From Mycobacterium scrofulaceum (GTDB taxonomy: Bacteria; Actinomycetota; Actinomycetes; Mycobacteriales; Mycobacteriaceae): a stretch of DNA of 64,000 nucleotides. Both the position numbers and the translations under genes were made by a program. The notes beneath the pieces were generated by a model. That model was not told the origin of the DNA. It saw nothing but the letters and a program-made list of their open reading frames with translations, and ran no database searches. Below are positions 17,367 through 28,831 of the stretch, one piece after another. The stretch is from assembly GCF_002086735.1 (NCBI RefSeq), contig NZ_MVIJ01000010.1, positions 83,460 to 147,459 on the forward strand, written 5' to 3'. How positions within the stretch are numbered: the stretch's first letter is position 1; the number at the start of each line of letters is the position of its first letter.

Positions 17367-18274
17367 CGCGCCCGCCGGCCGGCGGCGAGCACGCCGAACG
17401 GTTCACCGTGCTGCGGCCGCTGCTGTTCACCATCGCCTACGAGATGCTCGGCTCGGCCACCGAGGCCGACGACGTGCTGCAGGACAGCTACCTGCGGTGG
17501 GCGGCGGTGGACATGTCGACGGTGCGCGACACCAAGTCGTATCTGGCCCAGCTGGTGACCCGGCAGGCCCTCAACGCGCTGCGCGCCGGCGCGCGCCGGC
17601 GCGAGGATTACGTGGGGCCGTGGCTGCCCGAGCCGCTCCTGCTCGACGAGCACGACGCCTCGACGGATGTGGTTCTGGCCGAATCGATTTCGATGGCGAT
17701 GCTGGTCCTGCTGGAGACGCTGAGCCCCGACGAGCGGGCGGTGTTCGTGTTGCGCGAGGTGTTCGGATTCGACTACGGCGAGATCGCCGAGGCGGTCGGC
17801 AAACCGGCGCCGACCGTGCGGCAGGTGGCCCACCGGGCGCGCGAACACGTCCGGGCGCGGCGCAAGAGGTTCGACGCGACCGACCCGCAGCGCAACGCGC
17901 GGATCACCGCCCAGTTCCTCGAGACGGCCGCCGGCGGTGACGTGGAGACGCTGGTGACCATGCTCGCCCCCGACGCCACCTGGACGGCGGACAGCGGCGG
18001 CAAGGTGTCCGCGGCGCGCCGGCCGGTGGTGGGCGCCGAGCGGGTGGCGCGGGCCATCGTCGGCCTGATCCGCAAGGCGTCGGAGCTCGCCGAGTTCCGC
18101 GTCGACCCGGTGACCTGCAACGGCGCCCCCGCCGTGCTGCTCTACCTTGCCGATCACCTCGAGGGGGTGATCACGCTGGAGATCGCCGACGACAAGATCA
18201 CCAACTTCTACGTGACGCGCAACCCGGACAAGCTGGTGGCCCTGGCGACCTCCCGCGACGTCAGCCGCGGCTAG
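17363..18274 (+). CDS. ECF41-type (SigJ-like) sigma factor with SnoaL-like tail
   Basis: A 303-aa RNA polymerase sigma factor: region 2 (residues ~12-80), region 4 (LSPDERAVFVLREVFGFDY; helix-turn-helix PAPTVRQVAHRA), and a C-terminal SnoaL-like domain of about 100 aa. It shows the group hallmarks: WLPEPL between regions 2 and 4 (87-92), a DSGGK version of DGGGK, and NPDKL near the end. In ECF41 members the tail regulates activity in place of a separate anti-sigma factor. The start is the ATGA overlap with the flavoprotein. Mycobacterial SigJ is the nearest known type, but orthology is not shown. Confidence 0.88.
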   Translation: MTRPPAGGEHAERFTVLRPLLFTIAYEMLGSATEADDVLQDSYLRWAAVDMSTVRDTKSYLAQLVTRQALNALRAGARRREDYVGPWLPEPLLLDEHDASTDVVLAESISMAMLVLLETLSPDERAVFVLREVFGFDYGEIAEAVGKPAPTVRQVAHRAREHVRARRKRFDATDPQRNARITAQFLETAAGGDVETLVTMLAPDATWTADSGGKVSAARRPVVGAERVARAIVGLIRKASELAEFRVDPVTCNGAPAVLLYLADHLEGVITLEIADDKITNFYVTRNPDKLVALATSRDVSRG

Positions 18275-18302
18275 CCGACCGCGCTTCTGTCAAGCTGGGG
18301 CG

Positions 18303-19553
18303 GTGCGTATCGACCGGATCGGCGACCTCGGCGCCGCCCCCGCGGTGCTGCGTGCCGTCGGTGACGCGACGGCACGCCTCGGCCTGCCCCCGCCGGCCGC
18401 GCTGACCGGCGACTGGTTCGGCGCGCTCGCGGTGATCGCCCCGAGCGTGCCGGCGCAACCGGTCGATCCCGGCGCCGCCTTCGCGGTCCCACTGGGCGCG
18501 CAACCGGACGACTCGCCGGCGGTGGGCGGCGGCTGGATCGGTTACCTCTCCTACCCGGACGCCGGCGCCGACGGCCGGCCCAACCGGATCCCCGAAGCCG
18601 CGGGCGGGTGGACGGACTGCGTCTTGCGCCGCGACCGGGACGGCCACTGGTGGTACGAAAGCCTGTCCGGCGCGCCGATGCCGGGCTGGCTGGCCACCGC
18701 GCTGGCCACGGCGCCGCCGGAGCGCGACTGCCGGATCGACTGGGGCACCGCCGACCGGGCGGCGCACCGCGCCGGGGTGCTGGACTGCCTCGAGGCCATC
18801 CGCGCCGGCGAGGTCTACCAGGCGTGCGTCTGCACGCACTTCACCGGGGCGGTCACGGGTGCCCCGCTGGATTTCTTCGCCGACGGCATCGCCCGCACCT
18901 CCCCGGCGCGCGCGGCCTACCTCGCCGGGCCGTGGGGCGCGGTGGCGTCGCTGTCCCCCGAGCTGTTCCTGCGCCGGCGCGGCACGCTGGTGACGTCCAG
19001 CCCGATCAAGGGCACCCTGCCCCTGGACGCGTGGCCGTCGGCGTTGCGGGCGTCGGCCAAAGAAGTGGCCGAGAACATCATGATCGTCGACCTGGTCCGC
19101 AACGACCTCGGCCGGGTGGCGACCGTCGGCACCGTCACGGTGCCCGAGCTCCTGGTGGTGCGGCGCGCCCCCGGCGTGTGGCACCTGGTGTCCACCGTGT
19201 CGGCGCGGGTTCCCGTCGAACTGCCGACGTCGGCGCTGCTGGACGCCGCCTTCCCGCCCGCGTCCGTCACCGGGACACCCAAACACCGTGCCCGCCAACT
19301 GCTTTCGCAGTGGGAGCCGCACCGTCGCGGAATATACTGCGGCACAATCGGTCTGGCTTCCCCCGTGGCGGGATGCGAACTGAACGTCGCCATCCGCACG
19401 GTCGAATTCGACGCCGCGGGTGGCGCCGTGCTGGGTGTCGGCGGAGGGATCACGGCCGATTCCGACCCCGACGCCGAATGGGCCGAATGCCTGCACAAGG
19501 CGTCTCCCATCGTGGGACAGCCACGCATCGCGGCCGCGTTCTCGGGCCGCTGA
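18303..19553 (+). CDS. pabB: Aminodeoxychorismate synthase component I
   Basis: A 416-aa chorismate-binding enzyme that converts chorismate to 4-amino-4-deoxychorismate for folate synthesis. Diagnostic segments are SSPIKGTLP, the ENIMIVDLVRNDLGRV helix, TGTPKHRARQL and IYCGTIG. The GTG start lies 28 nt after the sigma factor stop. M. tuberculosis Rv1005c occupies the same place next to rsmI. It is convergent with rsmI (3 nt gap). Assignment to PabB over the related TrpE rests on context and length. Confidence 0.88.
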   Translation: MRIDRIGDLGAAPAVLRAVGDATARLGLPPPAALTGDWFGALAVIAPSVPAQPVDPGAAFAVPLGAQPDDSPAVGGGWIGYLSYPDAGADGRPNRIPEAAGGWTDCVLRRDRDGHWWYESLSGAPMPGWLATALATAPPERDCRIDWGTADRAAHRAGVLDCLEAIRAGEVYQACVCTHFTGAVTGAPLDFFADGIARTSPARAAYLAGPWGAVASLSPELFLRRRGTLVTSSPIKGTLPLDAWPSALRASAKEVAENIMIVDLVRNDLGRVATVGTVTVPELLVVRRAPGVWHLVSTVSARVPVELPTSALLDAAFPPASVTGTPKHRARQLLSQWEPHRRGIYCGTIGLASPVAGCELNVAIRTVEFDAAGGAVLGVGGGITADSDPDAEWAECLHKASPIVGQPRIAAAFSGR

Positions 19554-19556
19554 CCG

Positions 19557-20390
19557 TCAGCGGCGCGACCGCAGCACCGCGTCGTAGAGCTGACGCGACC
19601 GCACCCCCGGATTCGCGTCGGCCACCTCGCCGCAGGCGTCCTTGACGCGCGCACCGTCGGCGACCAGCTCCTCGACCCGCGCCACCAGCGACGGCAGGTC
19701 CGCGCGCGGGGTCGCGCCGGCCAGCACGACGGTGATCTCGCCGAGCACCCCGTCGTCCGCCCACGCCGCCAGCTCGTCCAGCGACCCGCGCACCACCTCC
19801 TCGTGCACCTTGGTCAGTTCCCGGCAGACCGCCGCCCGGCGGGCGCCGCCGAGCTGGTCGACGGCGTCGTGCAGGCAGGCGGCCAACCGGCGCGGCGACT
19901 CGAAGAACACGCAGGTGCGCCGCTCGTCGGCCAGCGAATCCAGCCAGGCCCGCCGCGCCGCCTTCTTGCGCGGGGCGAAACCCTCGAAGCAGAACTTTTC
20001 CGCCGGCAGGCCGGCCACCGCCAGCGCGGTCATCACCGCCGACGGGCCGGGCAGGCAGGTCAGCGGGAGGCCGGCCGCCACGCAGGCCGCGACCAGCCGG
20101 TAGCCCGGGTCGCTGATCAGGGGCATCCCGGCGTCGCTGACCACCAGCACCGTCGCGCCGGCTTCCAGCGCGGTGATCAGCGGGTCGACCCGGGCCGCCT
20201 CCACCCGGTCGAACAGGCTGATCACCCGGCCGGTGATGGCCACGTCCAGCGCCTTCGCCAGCGTCCGTACCCGTCGGGTGTCCTCGGCCGCCACCACGTC
20301 GGCGTGGGCGAGGGCGTCGATCAGGCGGGGCGAGGCGTCCGACGGCTGGCCCAACGGAGTCGCGCCCAGCAACAGGCGGCCACTGGTCAT
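19557..20390 (-). CDS. rsmI: 16S rRNA (cytidine1402-2'-O)-methyltransferase RsmI
   Basis: A 277-aa tetrapyrrole-methylase-fold enzyme that 2'-O-methylates C1402 in the ribosomal decoding centre. Visible family segments are MTSGRLLLGATPLGQPSD at the start, VVAAEDTRR, VVSDAGMPLISDPGYRLV and CLPGPSAVMTALAVAGLP. ATG 20390 is where homology begins. It diverges from pmt with a 25-nt gap, as in M. tuberculosis (Rv1003/Rv1002c). Confidence 0.93.
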   Translation of the reverse strand: MTSGRLLLGATPLGQPSDASPRLIDALAHADVVAAEDTRRVRTLAKALDVAITGRVISLFDRVEAARVDPLITALEAGATVLVVSDAGMPLISDPGYRLVAACVAAGLPLTCLPGPSAVMTALAVAGLPAEKFCFEGFAPRKKAARRAWLDSLADERRTCVFFESPRRLAACLHDAVDQLGGARRAAVCRELTKVHEEVVRGSLDELAAWADDGVLGEITVVLAGATPRADLPSLVARVEELVADGARVKDACGEVADANPGVRSRQLYDAVLRSRR

Positions 20391-20415
20391 GACGGACAGC
20401 CTACGATCGACACCG

Positions 20416-21990
20416 ATGTCCGCCCCGCCCCGCGAAGCCCCGGTCGCCGGCCAGGGGCGCGTCGTGCCCGTCGTCAGCCCGGGACCGATGGTTCCGGTGG
20501 CCGACTTCGGGCCGACCGACCAGATTCGCGGCTGGGTCGTGACGGGCGTGATCGCGGTGCTGGCGACCATCACCCGATTCCTCAACCTGGGCTCCCCCAC
20601 CGACGCCGGCACCCCGGTGTTCGACGAGAAGCATTACGCGCCCCAGGCCTGGCAGGCGCTGCACAACCACGGGGTGGAAGACAACCCCGGGTTCGGCCTG
20701 GTGGTCCATCCGCCGGTCGGCAAGCAGCTGATCGCGATCGGCGAGGCGATCTTCGGCTACAACGGCGTCGGCTGGCGGTTCACCGGCGCGCTGCTGGGCG
20801 TCGTGCTCGTGGTGCTGGTGATGCGGACCGTCCGGCGGATCAGCCGCTCCACCCTGGTCGGCGCCATCGCCGGGGTGCTGGTGATCTGCGACGGCGTCAG
20901 CTTCGTCACCGCCCGGACCGCGTTGCTCGACGGCATCCTCACCTTCTTCGTGGTCGCGGCGTTCGGCGCGCTCGTCGTCGACCGGGATCAGGTGCGCCGG
21001 CGCATGCACGTCGCACTGCTCGAGGGGCGCGCCGCCGAGACGGTGTGGGGTCCGCGGCTCGGGGTGCGCTGGTGGCGCTTCCTGGCGGGCGTCCTGCTCG
21101 GATTGGCTTGCGGGACAAAGTGGTCCGGGCTGTATTTCGTGGTGTTCTTCGGCGTGATGTCGTTGGCCTTCGACGTCGCGGCCCGGCGCCAATACCAGGT
21201 GCCCCGGCCCTTTGCCGGGGTCTTCCGGCGTGACCTGATCCCCACCGCCTACGCCCTGGCGCTCATTCCGTGCGCGGTGTACCTGGCCAGTTACGCGCCG
21301 TGGTTCGCGTCCGAGACGGCGATCGACCGACACGAGGTCGGCCAGTCGATCGGCCCGCGTTCGGTGGTCCCGCTGCCCGACGCCATTCGCTCGCTGTGGC
21401 ACTACACCGTGAAGGCTTTCGACTTCCACAAGAGCCTGACGAATGCCGCCGGCAACCACCACCCGTGGGAGTCCAAGCCGTGGAGCTGGCCGATGTCGTT
21501 GCGGCCGGTGCTGTACGCGATCGATCAGCAGAACGTCTCCGGGTGCGGCGCGCAGTCGTGCGTCAAGGCCGAGATGCTGGTGGGCACGCCGGCCATGTGG
21601 TGGCTTGCGGTGCCGGTGCTGGTCTACGCCTGCTGGCGTGCGTTCGTCCGCCGCGACTGGCGTTACGCGGTGGTGCTGACCGGTTACTGTGCGGGGTGGC
21701 TGCCCTGGTTCGCCGACATCGACCGGCAGATGTATTTCTTCTACGCGGCCACGATGGCGCCGTTCTTGGTGATGGGGCTGGCGCTCATCTGCGGGGACAT
21801 CCTCTACCCGCCGGACCGCGCCCCCGGCCTCGGCCTCGGCGCGGAACGGCGCACCGTGGGGCTGATCGCGGTGTGCTGCTACGTCGCTTTGGTGGTGACC
21901 AATTTCGCCTGGCTGTTCCCGGTGCTGACCGGCCTGCCCATCTCGCAGCAGACCTGGGACATGGAGATCTGGTTACCCAGCTGGCGCTAG
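20416..21990 (+). CDS. pmt: Polyprenyl-phosphate-mannose protein O-mannosyltransferase
   Basis: A 524-aa polytopic GT39 membrane enzyme that transfers mannose from polyprenyl-phosphate-mannose to Ser/Thr of exported proteins during Sec translocation. The first extracytoplasmic loop carries the acidic FDEKHYAPQAW motif, followed by multiple membrane helices such as GALLGVVLVVLVMR and LGLACGTKWSGLYFVVFF. The N-terminal tail before the first helix is about 45 aa. M. tuberculosis Rv1002c is the counterpart. The downstream gap opens with a 64-bp palindromic repeat. Confidence 0.93.
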   Translation: MSAPPREAPVAGQGRVVPVVSPGPMVPVADFGPTDQIRGWVVTGVIAVLATITRFLNLGSPTDAGTPVFDEKHYAPQAWQALHNHGVEDNPGFGLVVHPPVGKQLIAIGEAIFGYNGVGWRFTGALLGVVLVVLVMRTVRRISRSTLVGAIAGVLVICDGVSFVTARTALLDGILTFFVVAAFGALVVDRDQVRRRMHVALLEGRAAETVWGPRLGVRWWRFLAGVLLGLACGTKWSGLYFVVFFGVMSLAFDVAARRQYQVPRPFAGVFRRDLIPTAYALALIPCAVYLASYAPWFASETAIDRHEVGQSIGPRSVVPLPDAIRSLWHYTVKAFDFHKSLTNAAGNHHPWESKPWSWPMSLRPVLYAIDQQNVSGCGAQSCVKAEMLVGTPAMWWLAVPVLVYACWRAFVRRDWRYAVVLTGYCAGWLPWFADIDRQMYFFYAATMAPFLVMGLALICGDILYPPDRAPGLGLGAERRTVGLIAVCCYVALVVTNFAWLFPVLTGLPISQQTWDMEIWLPSWR

Positions 21991-21998
21991 CCTCGTGT

Positions 21999-22062
21999 CG
22001 CCGAGATTGCCGTGAGGGTCCTGGTTCGCGCGCTGTCCACAGCCCTGGCGGCAATGTGGACG
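21999..22062. repeat. 64-bp palindromic repeat, copy A
   Basis: This begins with CGCCGAGATTGCCG and ends with CGGCAATGTGGACG, which differs at three bases from the reverse complement of the left arm. It lies 8 nt after the pmt stop. It has the same total length (64 nt) and left arm as copies at 22926 and 54591. Confidence 0.75.
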
Positions 22063-22093
22063 CGCCATCGGTGGTCACGTTCATGATGAGCGC

Positions 22094-22942
22094 GTGGCGG
22101 GGGCCTTTATCGGAAGCGAAGCGGTAGCGGGCGGTTCACTGACGCGCGGTCAATTGCGTTGGCGCTACCGGCGAATCCATCACGACGTGTACGTATCGAA
22201 GAACGCGGCCCGGTCGCTTCGTGACAACATCTGGGCGGCCTGGCTGTGGTCGGGCAGGCGGGCGATCATCGCCGGGCGGGCGGCCGCCGCGCTGCACGGG
22301 GCGAAATGGGTCGACGAGTTCGCGCCCGTCGAGATCATCGGACCCTTCAACCATCCACCACCCGGGATCATCATTCGCCGCGAGCGCGTCGCCACCGAGG
22401 ATGTCGTCGAACTCGATGGGCTACCGGTCACCAATTCGGTGCGCACGGCGTTCGATCTGGGGCGCCATTTGCCGCGCGGCCTCGCGGTCACCCACCTTGA
22501 CGCGCTGTCGGCCGCGACCGGCCTGCGCCCGGCCGACGTGGCACCGCTCTTCGCCCGCGACAAGGGGGTCCGGCACGTCCGGCGATGCCGAACCGCCCTG
22601 TCCCTGATGGACGGAGGTGCGCAGTCGCCGAAGGAAAGCTGGCTGCGCCTCGTGCTGATCGACGCCGGTTTGCCGCGACCCACCACACAGATCAGGGTGA
22701 CCGACGGGCGCCTCGTCGCCTACCTGGACATGGGATGGGAAGAGCCGATGGTGGCGCTGGAGTACGACGGCGAACAGCATCGCACCGATCGCAGGCAGTA
22801 CGTGAAAGACATTCGCCGGGCCGAGACCGTCGGAGGCCTCGGCTGGATCGTGATCAGGGTCATCAACGAGGACCGCCCCAGCGTCATCGTTCAACGGGCC
22901 CGCGACGCGCTGGCCCTCCGTTCGTCGCCGAGATTGCCGTGA
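22094..22942 (+). CDS. DUF559-like protein with AbiEi-like N terminus
   Basis: A 282-aa protein. The N-terminal part (SLTRGQLRWRYRRIHHDVYV) resembles the winged-helix/AbiEi-type antitoxin domain seen in mycobacterial homologues. The C-terminal part has a Vsr/DUF559 endonuclease-like core: YLDMGWEEPMVALEYDGEQHR, then RRAETVGGLGWIVIRV. The E-Y-D-G-x-x-H segment carries the expected acidic residues. GTG 22094 is used. The last five codons and the stop lie inside a 64-bp palindromic repeat, so the C terminus was probably set by repeat insertion. Function is unproven; repair nuclease or toxin/antitoxin relatives are the options. Confidence 0.6.
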   Translation: MAGAFIGSEAVAGGSLTRGQLRWRYRRIHHDVYVSKNAARSLRDNIWAAWLWSGRRAIIAGRAAAALHGAKWVDEFAPVEIIGPFNHPPPGIIIRRERVATEDVVELDGLPVTNSVRTAFDLGRHLPRGLAVTHLDALSAATGLRPADVAPLFARDKGVRHVRRCRTALSLMDGGAQSPKESWLRLVLIDAGLPRPTTQIRVTDGRLVAYLDMGWEEPMVALEYDGEQHRTDRRQYVKDIRRAETVGGLGWIVIRVINEDRPSVIVQRARDALALRSSPRLP

Positions 22943-22989
22943 GGGTTGTGGTTCGGCCTGCCGCCACGACCATGGCGGCAATCTCGGCG
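22926..22989. repeat. 64-bp palindromic repeat, copy B
   Basis: Perfect 14-bp terminal arms, CGCCGAGATTGCCG (22926-22939) and CGGCAATCTCGGCG (22976-22989), enclose a partly complementary interior, so the whole unit can fold as a long hairpin. The left arm contains the stop codon of the upstream DUF559-like gene (TGA 22940-22942). It lies between that gene and arcA, which are convergent. Confidence 0.85.
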
Positions 22990-23034
22990 CAACGGCTAGA
23001 GGGGATCTCGGGCAACGGCTAGAGGGTGTCGCGG
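22989..23034. repeat. 23-bp tandem duplication at arcA 3' end
   Basis: GCAACGGCTAGAGGG occurs at 22989-23003 and again at 23012-23026, a 23-nt period. The second copy contains the arcA stop codon (reverse of CTA at 23019-23021). The first copy is just outside the gene and looks like a duplicated 3' end. Confidence 0.6.
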
Positions 23035-24230
23035 GCGACCGGACACGACATGCAGCGGGGGCCGCCGCGGCCGGTGCCCAGTTCGGATCCCGCGATGGTC
23101 AGCACCTCGATGCCCGCGTCCTGCAGGCGGGCGTTGGTCTGGGCGTTGCGCTCGTAGGCGACGACGACGCCGGGCGCCAGCGCCAGCGTGTTGTTGCCGT
23201 CGTCCCACTGCTCGCGTTCGGCGATGACGGGGTCCAGCCCGGTATCGATGACGCGCAGCCGGTCGATCTCCATCGCCTTGGCGGCGGCCTCCAAAAACGG
23301 CGCCTCGTCGCTGATGGCCACGCCGTCGGGTGTGCGCTCGATCGTGAACGCCGAGAGCGTGTCGACGACGTTGGCGTACATCACCACCGTGTCGGTGTCG
23401 ACCATCGTGCACACCGTGTCCAGGTGCATCTGCGCGCGCCGCTGGGCGATCGGCACGGCCAGCACCCTGTGCGCGAGGCCGTCGTCAAACAGGCTGCGGG
23501 CCAAGGCTTCCGCACCCGCCGGGGTGGTTCGCTCCCCCACCCCGACCGCGACCACGCCGGGGGCGAGCAGCAGCACGTCGCCGCCCTCGACGGGGGCGGT
23601 GCGCGACTCGTAGGCGCGCCGCACCCCGGTGAACCGTGGGTGGTGAGCGTAGATGAGATCGGTCAGCGACGCCTCGCGCGCCCGGGCGCGCAGCGCCAGC
23701 GTGGGGATGACCACCCGCGGGCCGATCCATATCGACGAGTCCCGGGTGAAGACCAGGTTGGGCAGCGGCTCGATGACGAAGTCGGCCCCGTGGTGCATGC
23801 GCAGCACCAGCGACACGTCGGTCCGGATGTCGGCGGGCAGCTCGTTGAACGTCATGCCGGCCATCAGCACCTGGGCCAGCCTGCCCGCGTCCAGCCCGCG
23901 CAGGTGGGCCGAAAGCGCCTGCGCCAGCGGCAAACCGAGCCGGCGCGCGTCGACGGCGGCGGCGACGCCCTGCATCCGCGCGGCCCCGCTGTGGGTCAGC
24001 GCCTCGGCCAGCAGGTCCGCCAGGAGAAGCACCTCTACGCCGCGGGACCGCAGCAGCTCGGCGAACTGGTCGTGTTCGTCCTGCGCGCGCGCCACCCAGG
24101 GCAACCCGTCGAACAGCAATTGGTCCATGTTGCGCGGGTTGAGCCGCCGCAACTCGCCGCCGGGGCGGTGCAGGATCACCACCCGCAGCGTGCCCACCTC
24201 GGAATCGGTCCCCAACTCAACCGCAGCCAC
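23019..24230 (-). CDS. arcA: Arginine deiminase
   Basis: A 403-aa enzyme hydrolysing L-arginine to citrulline and ammonia. Family segments are [18 protein letters not shown] (here [15 protein letters not shown]), [28 protein letters not shown] and the C-terminal [11 protein letters not shown] carrying the nucleophilic Cys. GTG 24230 fits the length of M. tuberculosis ArcA (Rv1001c). No arcB or arcC is adjacent, so it is not part of a full arginine-fermentation operon here. It diverges from the AlkB-like gene. Confidence 0.93.
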   Translation of the reverse strand: MAAVELGTDSEVGTLRVVILHRPGGELRRLNPRNMDQLLFDGLPWVARAQDEHDQFAELLRSRGVEVLLLADLLAEALTHSGAARMQGVAAAVDARRLGLPLAQALSAHLRGLDAGRLAQVLMAGMTFNELPADIRTDVSLVLRMHHGADFVIEPLPNLVFTRDSSIWIGPRVVIPTLALRARAREASLTDLIYAHHPRFTGVRRAYESRTAPVEGGDVLLLAPGVVAVGVGERTTPAGAEALARSLFDDGLAHRVLAVPIAQRRAQMHLDTVCTMVDTDTVVMYANVVDTLSAFTIERTPDGVAISDEAPFLEAAAKAMEIDRLRVIDTGLDPVIAEREQWDDGNNTLALAPGVVVAYERNAQTNARLQDAGIEVLTIAGSELGTGRGGPRCMSCPVARDTL

Positions 24231-24305
24231 AGGAAAACGGTAGCCGCTCGCCCGCCCGGCCCCCGCGTCATCGAACGGATGTGCGATAGACTGGCCGCCG
24301 TGGAG

Positions 24306-24896
24306 ATGGCGGTACAAGGCTCCCTGTTCGAGCACACCGAGCGCAGGCAACTCGGTGCGGGGGCCTTTATCGAAATCCGGGCGGGCTGGCTCACGGCCGC
24401 CGACGACCTGCTCGACGCCCTCCTGTCGGCCGTTCCCTGGCGCGAGGAGCGCCGCCAGATGTATGACCGGGTGGTCGACGTGCCCCGGCTGGTGAGCTTT
24501 CACGACCTCACCGTCGACGAGCCGCCCCATCCGCTGCTGGGACGGCTGCGGCGCCGGCTCAACGACATCTACGCGGGCGAGCTCGGCGAGCCGTTCACCA
24601 CGGTCGGACTGTGCTGTTACCGCGACGGCTCCGACAGCGTCGCCTGGCACGGCGACACCATCGGCCGCAGCAGCTCCGAGGACACCATGGTGGCGATCGT
24701 CAGCCTGGGCGCCACCCGTACTTTCGCCATGCGGCGGCGCGGCGGGGGGCCGTCGTTGCGGCTGCCGCAGGCCCACGGCGACCTGCTGGTGATGGGCGGC
24801 TCGTGCCAACGCACCTGGGAGCACGCCGTCCCCAAGACGTCGGCACCGGTGGGCCCGCGGGTCAGCATCCAGTTCCGGCCGCGCGGCGTCCGCTAG
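24306..24896 (+). CDS. AlkB-like 2-oxoglutarate/Fe(II) dioxygenase
   Basis: A 196-aa enzyme of the AlkB superfamily, M. tuberculosis Rv1000c type. The iron ligands are visible in WHGDTIG (His, Asp) and WEHAVPK (second His), with the 2-oxoglutarate-binding Arg in [26 protein letters not shown] is the typical core. Members remove alkyl groups from nucleic acids by oxidative demethylation; the substrate of the mycobacterial type is not established here. ATG 24306 is used, with GTG 24300 as alternative. It overlaps the end of the lipoprotein gene by 4 nt, convergently. Confidence 0.88.
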   Translation: MAVQGSLFEHTERRQLGAGAFIEIRAGWLTAADDLLDALLSAVPWREERRQMYDRVVDVPRLVSFHDLTVDEPPHPLLGRLRRRLNDIYAGELGEPFTTVGLCCYRDGSDSVAWHGDTIGRSSSEDTMVAIVSLGATRTFAMRRRGGGPSLRLPQAHGDLLVMGGSCQRTWEHAVPKTSAPVGPRVSIQFRPRGVR

Positions 24897-25546
24897 CTAC
24901 GGACCGCCTTGACCGCGCTGACGAGCAAGTCGCGGGCGCGCTGCGTATCGACCGGCGCGACCGGCTGCCCGGGAATCACCAGCGGATTGGCGGTGACGAT
25001 CACCTGGTAATCCCCGAATTGGGCGGAGTAGTCGTAGAGTTCGCCGGTGCGCGGGCCACCCGCGACCAGCGCCTGCAGGACGCGGTGCACCCCCAGCGTG
25101 CGGGTACCGTCGATCTGCGGCGCGTCGACCACCTCGATGCCGCCGCGCAACTGCGGTCCGGAGAACGCCACCTTGGCGCAGTCCTTGCCGGGGTCGTTGA
25201 ACGGCAAGGCTTTTGAGGTCTCCACGGCGATGACGACGAATCGGTTGCCCTTGCCCTCGGCCGAGACGGCGGCCATGTTGCCCCGCAGGTCCGGCGGCAT
25301 CTCGGGACCCGTCGCCGATTTCGCGCAGTGGGCGGGGTCGAACGTCAGCCCCTCGGGGAGCTTGCGGCCGGAAAGCACCTTCGGGTCGATCCCCCGCTCA
25401 CCGATGTCGGTGACCTTGAAGTCGGGGCCGAAGCTCGACTTCACCTCGGCGACCTTCTTGATGTCGACCTTCGCGGAGTCGCCCGCCCCCGACGAGCAGC
25501 CGGCGAGCACACCGACCGTCGCGACCGTGACCGCCACCTTGAACAT
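24893..25546 (-). CDS. DUF5642-like lipoprotein
   Basis: A 217-aa lipoprotein beginning [17 protein letters not shown] (lipobox LAGC, Cys17). The body resembles the mycobacterial DUF5642 group, M. tuberculosis Rv0999 type: [28 protein letters not shown], and a final [10 protein letters not shown] helix. An in-frame TTG at 25564 would add six residues. It is the second of two tandem related lipoproteins (28-nt gap) and probably shares their transcript. Function is unknown. Confidence 0.75.
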   Translation of the reverse strand: MFKVAVTVATVGVLAGCSSGAGDSAKVDIKKVAEVKSSFGPDFKVTDIGERGIDPKVLSGRKLPEGLTFDPAHCAKSATGPEMPPDLRGNMAAVSAEGKGNRFVVIAVETSKALPFNDPGKDCAKVAFSGPQLRGGIEVVDAPQIDGTRTLGVHRVLQALVAGGPRTGELYDYSAQFGDYQVIVTANPLVIPGQPVAPVDTQRARDLLVSAVKAVRS

Positions 25547-25574
25547 CGTGGCCAATCTACCCAAGGCCGATGCG

Positions 25575-26267
25575 TCAGCCGCGCAACGTGGACACCGTTT
25601 TGACCAGCAGGTCGGCGGCGAACTGCGGGGGCAGTGCGGGCACCACCGAACCGGGATCGGTGGTCAGCGTGGTGAACGCGTAGTAATCGCCCAGGTAGGC
25701 GACGAAGGTGTATGTGCGGGAATCAATCTCGGTGCCCGACTCGACGGACGACGTGATGTCGGCCACCATGCCGACGGTGGGGGCGCCGTCGATGTGCGGG
25801 GCGTCGGTGAGGTGCACGCGCGCGGTGGCGTGTCCGGCGGTCATGGTCCAGTTGCCGCAGGCGGCGACGACGTCGCCGGGCAGGTCCACCGGCCCGGGCA
25901 ACGCCACCACGACCGCGTCGACGATGCCGCCGCTGCCCGACCCGGACACGCCCTGCGCCGACTGGCCGCGTCCGTTGCCGGGGTCGGCGAGCGTCGCGCA
26001 TTGCGGCGGCCTGGCCTTGCTGCCCGACGCGTCGGGCCCGAGGCTCCAGATCACCCTCGGCGATGCCGCATCGGGGATGCCGGTGCTCGCCTCGTAACCC
26101 GGCGGCAGCTCGCGGACCACCCGCTTGATGTTGGCCGGGTTGATCGCCGTCGGCGGGAGCGCCTTGGTCGTCGCCGGCGCGGGCGCGGGTGCGGGCGCAT
26201 GCGCGCACCCCGCCACCAGCAGGGCCAGCGCGGTTGCTGTCACGGGACCAATCCGCAACGGCGGCAT
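25575..26267 (-). CDS. DUF5642-like lipoprotein, tandem paralogue
   Basis: A 230-aa lipoprotein, MPPLRIGPVTATALALLVAGC with Cys21, followed by an APAPAPAPA spacer. The body aligns by eye with the next gene: PPQCATL, a cysteine in the middle, LTDAPHIDGAPTVGM against [24 protein letters not shown] against [10 protein letters not shown], and LLVKTVSTLRG at the end. A tandem duplication is likely. GTG 26282 is an alternative start. It lies 26 nt from the cNMP-binding acetyltransferase on the same strand. Confidence 0.72.
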   Translation of the reverse strand: MPPLRIGPVTATALALLVAGCAHAPAPAPAPATTKALPPTAINPANIKRVVRELPPGYEASTGIPDAASPRVIWSLGPDASGSKARPPQCATLADPGNGRGQSAQGVSGSGSGGIVDAVVVALPGPVDLPGDVVAACGNWTMTAGHATARVHLTDAPHIDGAPTVGMVADITSSVESGTEIDSRTYTFVAYLGDYYAFTTLTTDPGSVVPALPPQFAADLLVKTVSTLRG

Positions 26268-26293
26268 GCCCGTTCGTGGCACGGCGTGCGGGC

Positions 26294-28817
<2,524 letters not shown>

Positions 28818-28831
28818 CGGCGGCGACGGCC

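Noticed and set aside
23019..24230. Arginine deiminase pathway operon (arcABCD)
   Set aside because: Neighbours are an AlkB-like gene and a DUF559-like gene; no ornithine transcarbamylase, carbamate kinase or antiporter is adjacent.
22094..24372. GGGGGCCTTTATCG shared by the DUF559-like gene start and the AlkB-like gene
   Set aside because: A single 14-base match inside coding sequence without extension; likely chance.
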